NCBI GenBank assembly: GCA_025352795.1 | Contig: JANXSF010000072.1 | Coordinates: 1 to 33,968 of the forward strand | DNA: 33,968 bases | Direction: 5' to 3' | Source of the DNA: Acidobacteriota bacterium | GTDB taxonomy: Bacteria; Acidobacteriota; Terriglobia; Bryobacterales; Bryobacteraceae | Shown here: piece after piece, positions 1 through 9,128 of the stretch | Numbering within the stretch: the stretch's first letter is position 1 | Layout: the number at the start of each line of letters is the position of its first letter | Made by a program: the position numbers and the translations under genes | Notes under the pieces: generated by a model | The model's database searches: none | What the model was told of the DNA's origin: nothing | Seen by the model: the letters and a program-made list of their open reading frames with translations, nothing else

Positions 1-140
1 GCTCGCCTCGACTTTGGGCAGCCACGCCAGGCGCGACCCCGGCGCTGCTGTGCGAACATACCATGAGGGTTGAGATTCAACCCCTCAATTAGGAACTTTC
101 TACTTTGCCGGGAATAGGATCTTTCTACTTTGCTCCGACA
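1..140. mobile_element. Probable terminus of an IS21-family insertion sequence (body outside window)
   Basis: Two near-identical 18-base direct repeats occur at 91-108 and 116-133, AGGAACTTTCTACTTTGC and AGGATCTTTCTACTTTGC, one mismatch apart. The outer copy runs into CTCCGACA, ending at 140. Read on the minus strand this gives a tip beginning TGTCGG with the motif repeated inward. That matches the architecture of IS21-family ends, which have TG...CA tips and multiple internal repeats. A small hairpin (GGGTTGA 67-73 with TCAACCC 77-83) lies just inside. The first 60 bases are visibly GC-rich compared with what follows. No transposase domain is readable in the short part present, so the family is an inference from terminal structure only. 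Confidence 0.45.
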
Positions 141-220
141 TGACACTCCAGTCTTGACACTCCTACCTGAGTTACACAATTTGATATTGGAACATTCATG
201 CGACAATACGGATCGATCCC

Positions 221-1666
221 ATGACGCGACATTTATTGTTTGCCCTGTCTTCAATGGCGCTGCTTGCCGCAAGCGGCGAACAGTTCCGCCCAACCTTCCA
301 CTTCAGTCCGGCAAAGAACTGGACGAACGATCCCAATGGCGCTGTTTACTATCGCGGCGAATACCACTTGTTTTATCAATACAACCCATTCGGCGATGTG
401 TGGGGACACATGAGTTGGGGTCATGCAGTGAGTAAAGATCTGTTGCATTGGAATCACCTTCCCGTAGCGCTTGCCGAAGAAAACGGTGCCATGATTTTTT
501 CCGGTAGCGTGGTGGTAGATCCCAACACCAGCGGCTTTTGCATTGCATCACCAGATTGCCTTATCGCAATTTATACGGCCCACACTCCAGCATTTCAAAC
601 GCAACACATCGCAGTCAGCAACGATCTGGGCCGCACCTGGAAGAAGTATGCCGCGAATCCCGTAATCGATCTCGGCATGAAAGATTTTCGCGATCCCAAA
701 GTGTTTCGCCACGCCGATAAATGGGTGATGGTAGTGGCCATTCCCTTGGAACAAAAGGTTCGCTTTTTCGCGTCAACCGACCTAAAGAAATGGGACGCTT
801 TAAGTGATTTCGGCCCCCAAGGCGCAATCAATGGAGCCTGGGAATGTCCAGACCTTTTTCCACTGCCGTTCTTCGGTGGAAGCGGAAATTCTAAATGGGT
901 TCTTTCAGTAAATGTTAACCCTGGTGCTCCCGCCGGAGGGTCAGGCAACCAGTATTTTATTGGTGAGTTTGATGGAAAGAACTTTCGCAATTCCAATTCA
1001 GCAGATGTGAAATTGTGGGCCGATTGGGGAAAAGATTTCTACGCCAGCACTTCATTTTCCGATGTACCAAGGAAAGATGGAAGGCGAATCTGGATCGCCT
1101 GGTTCAGTAATTGGCTGTATGCCCGAGAAGAGCCCACGACCCCGTTCCGAGGCATTATGACCATCCCTCGAACATTGTCTCTTCGCCAAACAAAAGATGG
1201 CCTACGATTGGCGCAAACTCCTGTTGCTGAACTTTCAAAACTACGCCGCCGTAAAATCGAAATGCACGGAGTTACAATCGCACAAGCCAATCGGCGACTG
1301 GATCGCTTTGCCTCAAAGGCTTATGAATTACAGACCGACTTGAGCAATGCTTCATTGCTTTTGCGAGTTGGTCCAGAAGGGGAACAGACTCTGGTTGGTT
1401 TTGAAAGCGACAACCTTTTCATGGATCGTACCCACTCCGGCAACGTAGGATTTAATAAGGAGTTTCCAGGCATTCATCGTGCACCCTGCCTTCCTCGCAA
1501 TGTTCGTGTGCTGGTGGATAGCAGTTCCGTTGAAATTTTCGCAGGCAATGGCGAAGTCGTAATGTCCGACCGCATTTTCCCCGGTTTGCGCTCCACTGGC
1601 TTGCAGTTTAAGGGCGTCCCGTCAGCCAGAATTTCATTCACACTGTGGATATTGGCTGGCAAGTAA
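221..1666 (+). CDS. Secreted GH32 glycoside hydrolase (levanase/invertase-like)
   Basis: This 481-aa protein is a family 32 beta-fructosidase that would hydrolyse sucrose, levan or inulin-type fructans outside the cytoplasm. A short hydrophobic leader (residues 4-18) suggests Sec export. All three GH32 catalytic signatures are present in order: WTNDPNG at 34-40 with the nucleophile Asp37, FRDPK at 156-160 with the transition-state stabiliser Asp158, and WECPD at 207-211 with the acid/base Glu208. The five-bladed propeller occupies roughly residues 22-330. The rest fits the C-terminal beta-sandwich, including SSSVEIFAGNGE, typical of that module. Length is normal for the family. No good ribosome binding site precedes the ATG, and the gene starts only 80 bases from the putative IS end, so its native promoter may have been displaced. 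Exact substrate cannot be told from sequence. No sugar transporter or fructokinase lies beside it. Confidence 0.93.
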   Translation: MTRHLLFALSSMALLAASGEQFRPTFHFSPAKNWTNDPNGAVYYRGEYHLFYQYNPFGDVWGHMSWGHAVSKDLLHWNHLPVALAEENGAMIFSGSVVVDPNTSGFCIASPDCLIAIYTAHTPAFQTQHIAVSNDLGRTWKKYAANPVIDLGMKDFRDPKVFRHADKWVMVVAIPLEQKVRFFASTDLKKWDALSDFGPQGAINGAWECPDLFPLPFFGGSGNSKWVLSVNVNPGAPAGGSGNQYFIGEFDGKNFRNSNSADVKLWADWGKDFYASTSFSDVPRKDGRRIWIAWFSNWLYAREEPTTPFRGIMTIPRTLSLRQTKDGLRLAQTPVAELSKLRRRKIEMHGVTIAQANRRLDRFASKAYELQTDLSNASLLLRVGPEGEQTLVGFESDNLFMDRTHSGNVGFNKEFPGIHRAPCLPRNVRVLVDSSSVEIFAGNGEVVMSDRIFPGLRSTGLQFKGVPSARISFTLWILAGK

Positions 1667-1787
1667 TCAATTAATTATGGTTAGCGTGCATTGATTCGGA
1701 TGATGGACCCTCTCGGTGTAGTCAAAATGCTCTGCACCTGTCCCAGTCATGCGTCGTCGTGAAACTGCCTCAACTCCAACCCACTAA

Positions 1788-2150
1788 TGCGAACTTGTAA
1801 ACCAGAATACGTACAGCATGACCCACGTGCTTGGGCCGATCACGATCCAAGGCGGAGTGGCATTTAATTTCGCGATCTCGCTTGATGTGGCCTCTCGGAT
1901 TTTCGGTGGTCCAGCAAGTATCCGAAACACGATGGTGACTGCTAATTTCCTCAATACCATGCTGCTGATGGGCTTGGAACTGCGAGATTCGACGAATACT
2001 GTTGTCGCCTTTAACTCGTCGAATTTACAGACCACGTCGGGCGCATCCTATGCCGCAAATGGCGTTGCGCCTGAACCTGGTTCTTCCATGCTGCTGCTCG
2101 CCGGACTGGTCTTTTTGGGTAGTGCTCGATTCGCACTTCAATTGAACTAA
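1788..2150 (+). pseudogene. PEP-CTERM protein remnant (C-terminal part only)
   Basis: The frame opens after a TAA at 1785 and its first ATG is at 1818. It encodes about 110 residues without a signal peptide. Its end has the PEP-CTERM sorting layout: Pro-Glu-Pro at residues 85-87, a hydrophobic helix (about 91-103), then an Arg (SAR). PEP-CTERM proteins are normally exported and anchored or cleaved by an exosortase, so a copy lacking an N-terminal signal cannot enter that pathway. The upstream 120 bases show no signal peptide in any frame. I read this as the surviving 3' end of a decayed gene. A strong hairpin follows 8 bases after the stop, as expected for a former gene end. No exosortase gene is in the window. 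Confidence 0.6.
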
Positions 2151-2158
2151 TAACGTTC

Positions 2159-2195
2159 CCTGGTGGGACGAACTGCGAAGATCTGTCCCACCAGG
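2159..2195. terminator. 11-bp perfect hairpin between convergent gene ends
   Basis: CCTGGTGGGAC (2159-2169) pairs perfectly with GTCCCACCAGG (2185-2195) around a 15-base loop. It lies between the plus-strand PEP-CTERM relic (stop at 2150) and the minus-strand groEL stop (2214), so it can serve both directions. Neither side has a T tract, so it is either a factor-assisted terminator or a 3' stabilising structure. Confidence 0.6.
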
Positions 2196-2213
2196 ACAAC
2201 AACAACCTAGGAA

Positions 2214-4116
<1,903 letters not shown>

Positions 4117-4120
<4 letters not shown>

Positions 4121-4449
4121 GTTCCTAATTTCCTTTTAATTTGCAATTCGGTACGCCGATCAGCTTTTTTGGCCTTGATCGCCTGGTATCGGGAATCTTT
4201 TGAAATCATCTGCCGTACTTGATCAGTCAGTTCCTGCCAATCCCTGATAAAGTAACCGGCTTTGTCTTGCGCCATCACTTCGGCGCGCTTTTCTTCCAGA
4301 ATGGCAATGACCGCCAAAGTCTCTGTTCGGTCTTCTTCCGCTTGTTTACTAGCAGCACCTTCGAAAGCCTTGGCTACGCGATCAAACTCCGCGTTAGCCC
4401 TCAGCTTGATCTGCTGTGCCCATTCGATTTGGTTTGCTGTACCCGTCAC
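4117..4449 (-). CDS. Small Lys/Glu-rich protein of unknown function, first gene of the groESL unit
   Basis: This is a 110-aa, highly charged, mostly helical protein with no signal peptide or membrane segment, so probably cytoplasmic. It begins with GTG and opens with TGTANQIEWAQQIK. That resembles the start of a scattered family of small uncharacterised proteins whose N-terminus reads roughly G-T-x-K-Q-I-x-W-A-E-x-I; this is my recollection of the family, not a search. Residues 55-90 contain an amphipathic stretch with YFIRDWQELTDQVRQMI, and the C-terminus is very basic (KAKKADRRTELQIKRK). The stop overlaps the groES start by four bases, so its synthesis is probably tied to the chaperonin. 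It sits 51 bases after the tamB-like gene. Its function is unknown. Confidence 0.75.
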
Positions 4450-4500
4450 AATCTTAACAGTAACCCACTTTTAGAACTCACATTTTTTATTGCAGGGCAG

Positions 4501-7500
4501 TTACTTGAACCGTTTCTTATACTGAAAATCCATGCCAAACGACCCGTTTTCATCGCGCACTACGACCATGGACCACTGTTTGTTCAAATCCCATTCCACC
4601 CGCACAATCTGTTGCTGAGTACTTGCCAGGTTGGTGACAAAGGTCATGGTAACGTCGCGGGAAATTTGTTGTTCAATGGTTACCCGCGCTTGGGGAGTGC
4701 CCGCCAAACTGCTTAACTGCGGGTCAATTTTCAAGCGGCTCACGCCAAAAAGGCGCTCCAGTCGCCCAGCCACCGGGGCGGCCAAAGCTTGCCCCAACAA
4801 CGAATTCGCACTGTTATTGATCAGGTCATTCTGGGTAGTTTGCGCATTGGCCACACTGGACGCAGTATCGGGATCGCGGCCAACGGTAAGCAGACCAATG
4901 ATTTCCTGTGATTGCCTGGGCGGGTCGGACCGATAGCTGATGTTCAACTTTTTGATGGGCCCGGTGAAGCTTACCGTCACAGTGACTCCGCGCACCCTGG
5001 TTTCAAGATCCATGTTCAAAGTGGGTTCAATTCTGGCTGAGTTATAGAAGCCGATTTCACCACGTTGAATAATGTACTTGTTACCGAAGAAATTAATGTC
5101 GCCCTGGTTCACCTGAATGCGCCCCAACAGACTGGGACGTAGGGCGGAACCGCGCAATCGAAGGTCAGCATCGGCTTGCAGGTCGCTGGTCAGCGTGCTT
5201 TCCAAAGTGGCATTGGGAGCAGTTAGGATGCGCACGTCGAACTGCATCCCTTTCAGAAGATCACTTTGCGCGGAAGGTGCCGGGGGCGTGGCTCTGGATG
5301 CTTGCGCAAGAATGCTGCCCAGATCGCTTTTGGGCGTAAAGCCAGAACGTAGAATTTCAATCTTACCGGCCAGAAGACTGGCGGAACTGGATCCGGTGAG
5401 GGTAAGGTTGGCATCGGCCAGGGTGCTAACGCCTTCCGGGTAGCGCATCCGCACACGGTTCGCGGTAGCCTGCAAACGGTAGTACATTTCCTTGCCAACA
5501 TCTTCAATGAATCCGGAAAGGGCCAGGTCACCGCCGCCCGTTTGAGCCGTAAGTTTGTTGTCAATGGTGGCCCGTTTGTTATCGAATAGAAGGGCTCCAT
5601 TTACTTTGTCTAATCCGGTGGGTAAGCCTTCAAAAAACATCGACGCATTCTTTAATTCCAGCTTGCCGAACACCTGGGGATTTTCCAGCGAGCCCCGCAC
5701 AGAGGCATCTACCACAGCCATACCAGCAGCTATCACATCGGGGTTGAACGTGCGGGCAAGGCCTAATTCCAGACTGCCCTTTACTTTTAAATCCCAGGGA
5801 TTTTTACTGGTAAGCGAGAAGTTGCCAGAGGCTTCCAACTCCGTATTCTTACCTTCGAACTGAGCTTGTTCCAGACGCAGAGTTTTTCCGTCAATGGCTA
5901 TCAGAACCGGCTTCTTACTGCGCAAAACAAGTTCTGGAATCTTGGTGCTGATCTGTTTTCTGCTGGGCTTAATTTCAAATGAGGGAATGCGGATTTGCCC
6001 TTTCCATTTGTCTGCATCAAAGGCTGGCCCATCGATCTGTACTTCGCCAGCAATGGCCCCTTCAATCTGCCAGAAAGGGCTGCGTGAGCCCTTGAAGAAA
6101 TCCTGTAAGTTACCCAGTGGCAGGGCAGTCAATTTCATGGTCACTTGCGATGGAAACGCTTTACCATCAAGCTGGCTTTGACCGTCAATCTTCAGTTCGG
6201 AACCACGCAACTTTCCAATAGCCGAAAACGTTAATTGATTGCCCCGAGTGACCGTAGTGGCAGTAAGATCCCCAACCGGTACCCCATCAAATATCACTTG
6301 ATCCAATACAGCCTGGCCGTTCAAATTTTCCAGCTTGGGTATTCCGTTGACCAGTTGAAAACCGGTGCTGCCTTTCCAGGACAACCTTCCATCTAATGCT
6401 AATTTCAGATCACGAAATTGCTGCCAGTGCGAAAGCGCAGTGGGCGGATAAACCAGATCCAACGTGCCTGCTCCATTCTTCCAGGACGCAGGTTCCGCAA
6501 CAGCTCCCTTTGGAGTAAATTCGCCCTTTACTTCCAATCGCAACGAATCGGTGGAGATGACCGATTCCAAAACTTTCAACTTACCATCGCGAAAATCTGC
6601 GGTGGCGTTTAGCTTCTCAACAGGTTGCCCATTAATATTCAAAGCCAACGCTTCTATGCGTAAACCGCTAACTTGCGGTCGGTCAATGGATCCACTGATT
6701 TGTGCGCTGCCCGACGCTGTTCCTGTTTTTGAAAGATCAGGAAAGAAACGGCCCACCGGGACATTGGTAAACGTTCCAGAGGCCACGATTTGTGTTGCCC
6801 TGATAGCCTTCCAATCCACTAGCGGCATGGTTAGGTTGCCCGCAACTCGCATGGTGCCTTGCTGCACATCCAGGCCGGTTAACTTCAAATCACTTTCAGA
6901 AACGGCAACGGTGGTGTGCAATTGTTCGTACTTGCTGTTGTCGTAAATAAAGGACGTAAGATTCAGATCGCCTACAATGCGAGGCTTACTCAGGTCGCCA
7001 TCCAATGTACCTGAAAATTCGGCTTTCCCTTCGTCCAATTCCACGGGTAGTTTGTCCACGCCAAGAAGTTTAAGAACAGGTGCCAGATCGTCGAAATTCG
7101 TGGTCACAGCGTGTGCCCGCGCTGTTTGATTCAGCTCCCCTGAAAATTCAACGCGAGATGCATCGGTCACCAAATACGAATCGGAAAATTTCAGTTGCCG
7201 GGTACGCTGATTGAATTCCAGGCCCGCAAAACCGGTCAACGAAGGTTGGCCTGCTACCGGTGAAATGGTCACCTTCGCAGTTCCACTGCATAGGGACGAT
7301 GCACCCAATCGGCAGTCTAAGCTGATTGGCCCGGAAACGATTCCATTCCACGGCAATGCATCTAATTGTTTATTGAACTGAGGTTGGGTGGCCAGCAATG
7401 CACGCAGTTGCGAGTCTTTTACGTACCCATCCAGCATAAGATCATGCCAGGTATTCAAGTTCGCTTTGCCTTCAAAAATGCCTTCAGCCGAAGCTACTTG

Positions 7501-8505
7501 CAATTGTTCCAACCGCATGCCTTCATGGTTCAAATCCAACTGGCCGCGCATGGTTGCCTGGGTGGCTCGATATTGATCGAAGGCGTAGTTCAACCCATTG
7601 CCGGATACTGTGCCTGCAAGCTTATACTTCTTCCAATCGGTTGCGTCGAAGGTGCCGTCGAAGCGCACTTTGCCGGTGGCTTTACCGGGAATTGCCGGAG
7701 GCCACATTTCCGACGCGTCCACTAGCGCCGTCACTTTAAGCTTGGTGGTGAGTGATTCCAAGTCAGTAACTCTACCCTTGGCAATGGCTGACGACAAGCC
7801 TGAATCCACCACTAGCGAACGTATGTCGGCACCATCTTTATCAATAGATAAAGTGACATCTGTGTTGAATAACATTTTCGGAAAATCCGGGGCAACTAAC
7901 TGCAACTTGCGCGATGAGAATGTGCCATGGTATTTCCGTGTGGGTGCTTCGTAGGAAAAACGCAGCTCCACGCGATCCCCATGCGCGCTGAACGGTAGAC
8001 GACGATCGTTGTAATCCACCACGCCATCTTCAACTTCAAACCGGCGCACGGCCAAGTCTATAACTTCTTCTAAAATCGACTTGCTTGTCTTGCGGCCAAC
8101 AGGGGGCTTTGGAAGATTGGTTGACCCATTGGCCCGAACTTCAATGCGGATGCGCGGCTTTCTAATAACCAAAGAAGCCAACCGAACGCTGGTACGCACG
8201 GCGCTGTCGGCCCGTAACCCAATTTCCACTGATTCGACCGTTAAAAGCGCAGGAACATCCACTGCTTCTGTACCGTGTAGCTTGAACTGGCTCACTGTGG
8301 CGACTTGCGTTTTCCAATCGAAAGTCAGGTGGCTGAATTCCGCTTTACCGCCGGTAGCTTTTTCAACTTCAGCAATCACACGCTGATGAATGCCATCGCG
8401 AAACCATTGCGATTTTAGAATGAAGTAAGCCGTGGGAATTGCAATAAGAACCAATAAAAACAGTAGTCCCAGCGTCCAGCGAATTATTTTGCGAGCGCGC
8501 TTCAT
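4501..8505 (-). CDS. TamB/AsmA-like translocation and assembly protein (DUF490 C-terminus)
   Basis: This 1334-aa protein has one N-terminal membrane anchor (about residues 8-30) and otherwise repeating short beta-strand segments, as expected for the periplasm-spanning beta-groove of the TamB/AsmA-like bridge family. Such proteins connect inner and outer membranes and take part in outer-membrane protein assembly or phospholipid transport. The last about 300 residues fit the TamB (DUF490) domain: QVNQGDINFFGNKYIIQRG, ARIEPTLNMDLETRV, PPRQSQEIIGLLTVGRDP, and the closing WDLNKQWSMVVVRDENG. Length is close to E. coli TamB. The start overlaps the preceding SurA-N-like gene by ATGA, and that gene overlaps the Omp85 gene, so the three form a tightly coupled operon. 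Pairing with an Omp85 partner immediately upstream supports a TamA-TamB-like role. Confidence 0.88.
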   Translation of the reverse strand: MKRARKIIRWTLGLLFLLVLIAIPTAYFILKSQWFRDGIHQRVIAEVEKATGGKAEFSHLTFDWKTQVATVSQFKLHGTEAVDVPALLTVESVEIGLRADSAVRTSVRLASLVIRKPRIRIEVRANGSTNLPKPPVGRKTSKSILEEVIDLAVRRFEVEDGVVDYNDRRLPFSAHGDRVELRFSYEAPTRKYHGTFSSRKLQLVAPDFPKMLFNTDVTLSIDKDGADIRSLVVDSGLSSAIAKGRVTDLESLTTKLKVTALVDASEMWPPAIPGKATGKVRFDGTFDATDWKKYKLAGTVSGNGLNYAFDQYRATQATMRGQLDLNHEGMRLEQLQVASAEGIFEGKANLNTWHDLMLDGYVKDSQLRALLATQPQFNKQLDALPWNGIVSGPISLDCRLGASSLCSGTAKVTISPVAGQPSLTGFAGLEFNQRTRQLKFSDSYLVTDASRVEFSGELNQTARAHAVTTNFDDLAPVLKLLGVDKLPVELDEGKAEFSGTLDGDLSKPRIVGDLNLTSFIYDNSKYEQLHTTVAVSESDLKLTGLDVQQGTMRVAGNLTMPLVDWKAIRATQIVASGTFTNVPVGRFFPDLSKTGTASGSAQISGSIDRPQVSGLRIEALALNINGQPVEKLNATADFRDGKLKVLESVISTDSLRLEVKGEFTPKGAVAEPASWKNGAGTLDLVYPPTALSHWQQFRDLKLALDGRLSWKGSTGFQLVNGIPKLENLNGQAVLDQVIFDGVPVGDLTATTVTRGNQLTFSAIGKLRGSELKIDGQSQLDGKAFPSQVTMKLTALPLGNLQDFFKGSRSPFWQIEGAIAGEVQIDGPAFDADKWKGQIRIPSFEIKPSRKQISTKIPELVLRSKKPVLIAIDGKTLRLEQAQFEGKNTELEASGNFSLTSKNPWDLKVKGSLELGLARTFNPDVIAAGMAVVDASVRGSLENPQVFGKLELKNASMFFEGLPTGLDKVNGALLFDNKRATIDNKLTAQTGGGDLALSGFIEDVGKEMYYRLQATANRVRMRYPEGVSTLADANLTLTGSSSASLLAGKIEILRSGFTPKSDLGSILAQASRATPPAPSAQSDLLKGMQFDVRILTAPNATLESTLTSDLQADADLRLRGSALRPSLLGRIQVNQGDINFFGNKYIIQRGEIGFYNSARIEPTLNMDLETRVRGVTVTVSFTGPIKKLNISYRSDPPRQSQEIIGLLTVGRDPDTASSVANAQTTQNDLINNSANSLLGQALAAPVAGRLERLFGVSRLKIDPQLSSLAGTPQARVTIEQQISRDVTMTFVTNLASTQQQIVRVEWDLNKQWSMVVVRDENGSFGMDFQYKKRFK

Positions 8506-9128
8506 TTGAAACTCTCTTCGCGAATTTCAACGCGGGTGCGGGTGCGAACTTCATCCAGCCAGGCGTAAAGGGACTTGTTCAGCCGTTCGCCAATTAACGC
8601 TTCTTCAATCTGCGGCGTTGCTTGCTCTACTGTCAGTTTTGATTTTCCTGCAAGATTCTTAACATAGTAATCTTCCACTTCTATAGGAGCCACTTGCAGA
8701 CCGACACGAAATCGCGAGTTGGTGAAACGAACCAGTGTCAGTTGCCACAGCAGATACTCCCGCAAATCGCGTTCATCCAAACGATATTTCCCCAACGTTT
8801 CTAAGTAGGCCGCAACACTTGGGTACTTTTTCCGAGCTTCCTCCATGGACGCATCCGCTTCGTACGATTCCGTTTGCGGATAGCGGGTCAGCTTCATTTC
8901 ATTGCGGATTAGCGCCTGTTCAATCAACCGCTCGGCCATGGTCCGTCGCGATTTGGGAGAGAAATCGGCTACTTCACCATTCATGAAAGCAGCCAATGAG
9001 ATTTGCCTGCGTAAGTCACTTTCGGTGATCACCAATCGGTCCACTGTAATTGCAATGCGGTCAATGATCTCAGCTTTCAGCGCAAAGGCTGCCATCAACA
9101 GAAGGGTATAGGAAGCAGCTTTCCTCAA
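8502..9128 (-). CDS. SurA N-terminal-type periplasmic chaperone without PPIase domain
   Basis: This is a 208-aa exported protein with a hydrophobic leader at residues 5-19. The segment EIIDRIAITVDRLVITESDLRRQI (20-43) is the SurA/PrsA-type start: a short strand with an acidic 'vitESDL' helix cap. A helical N-domain including RRTMAERLIEQALIRNEM follows. The C-terminal helix carries VEQATPQIEEALIGERLNKSLYAWLDEVR, as in SurA. No parvulin (rotamase) domain is present, so it is a chaperone-only version. The start codon is TTG; TTGA overlaps the Omp85 stop at 9125-9128, and the downstream tamB-like ATG overlaps its own stop. Context suggests it escorts substrates to the neighbouring outer-membrane machine. 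The TTG start is inferred from the overlap and signal peptide; Met12 would truncate the leader. Confidence 0.82.
   Translation of the reverse strand: MRKAASYTLLLMAAFALKAEIIDRIAITVDRLVITESDLRRQISLAAFMNGEVADFSPKSRRTMAERLIEQALIRNEMKLTRYPQTESYEADASMEEARKKYPSVAAYLETLGKYRLDERDLREYLLWQLTLVRFTNSRFRVGLQVAPIEVEDYYVKNLAGKSKLTVEQATPQIEEALIGERLNKSLYAWLDEVRTRTRVEIREESFK

Noticed and set aside
595-996. 133-aa minus-strand open frame inside the GH32 gene
   Set aside because: It lies wholly opposite a strongly supported gene with all catalytic motifs and has no domain or ribosome binding site.
4450-4500. Possible CIRCE heat-shock operator upstream of the groESL unit
   Set aside because: I compared the sequence with TTAGCACTC-N9-GAGTGCTAA; TTAGAACTCA is only a half-site likeness and no second arm follows.
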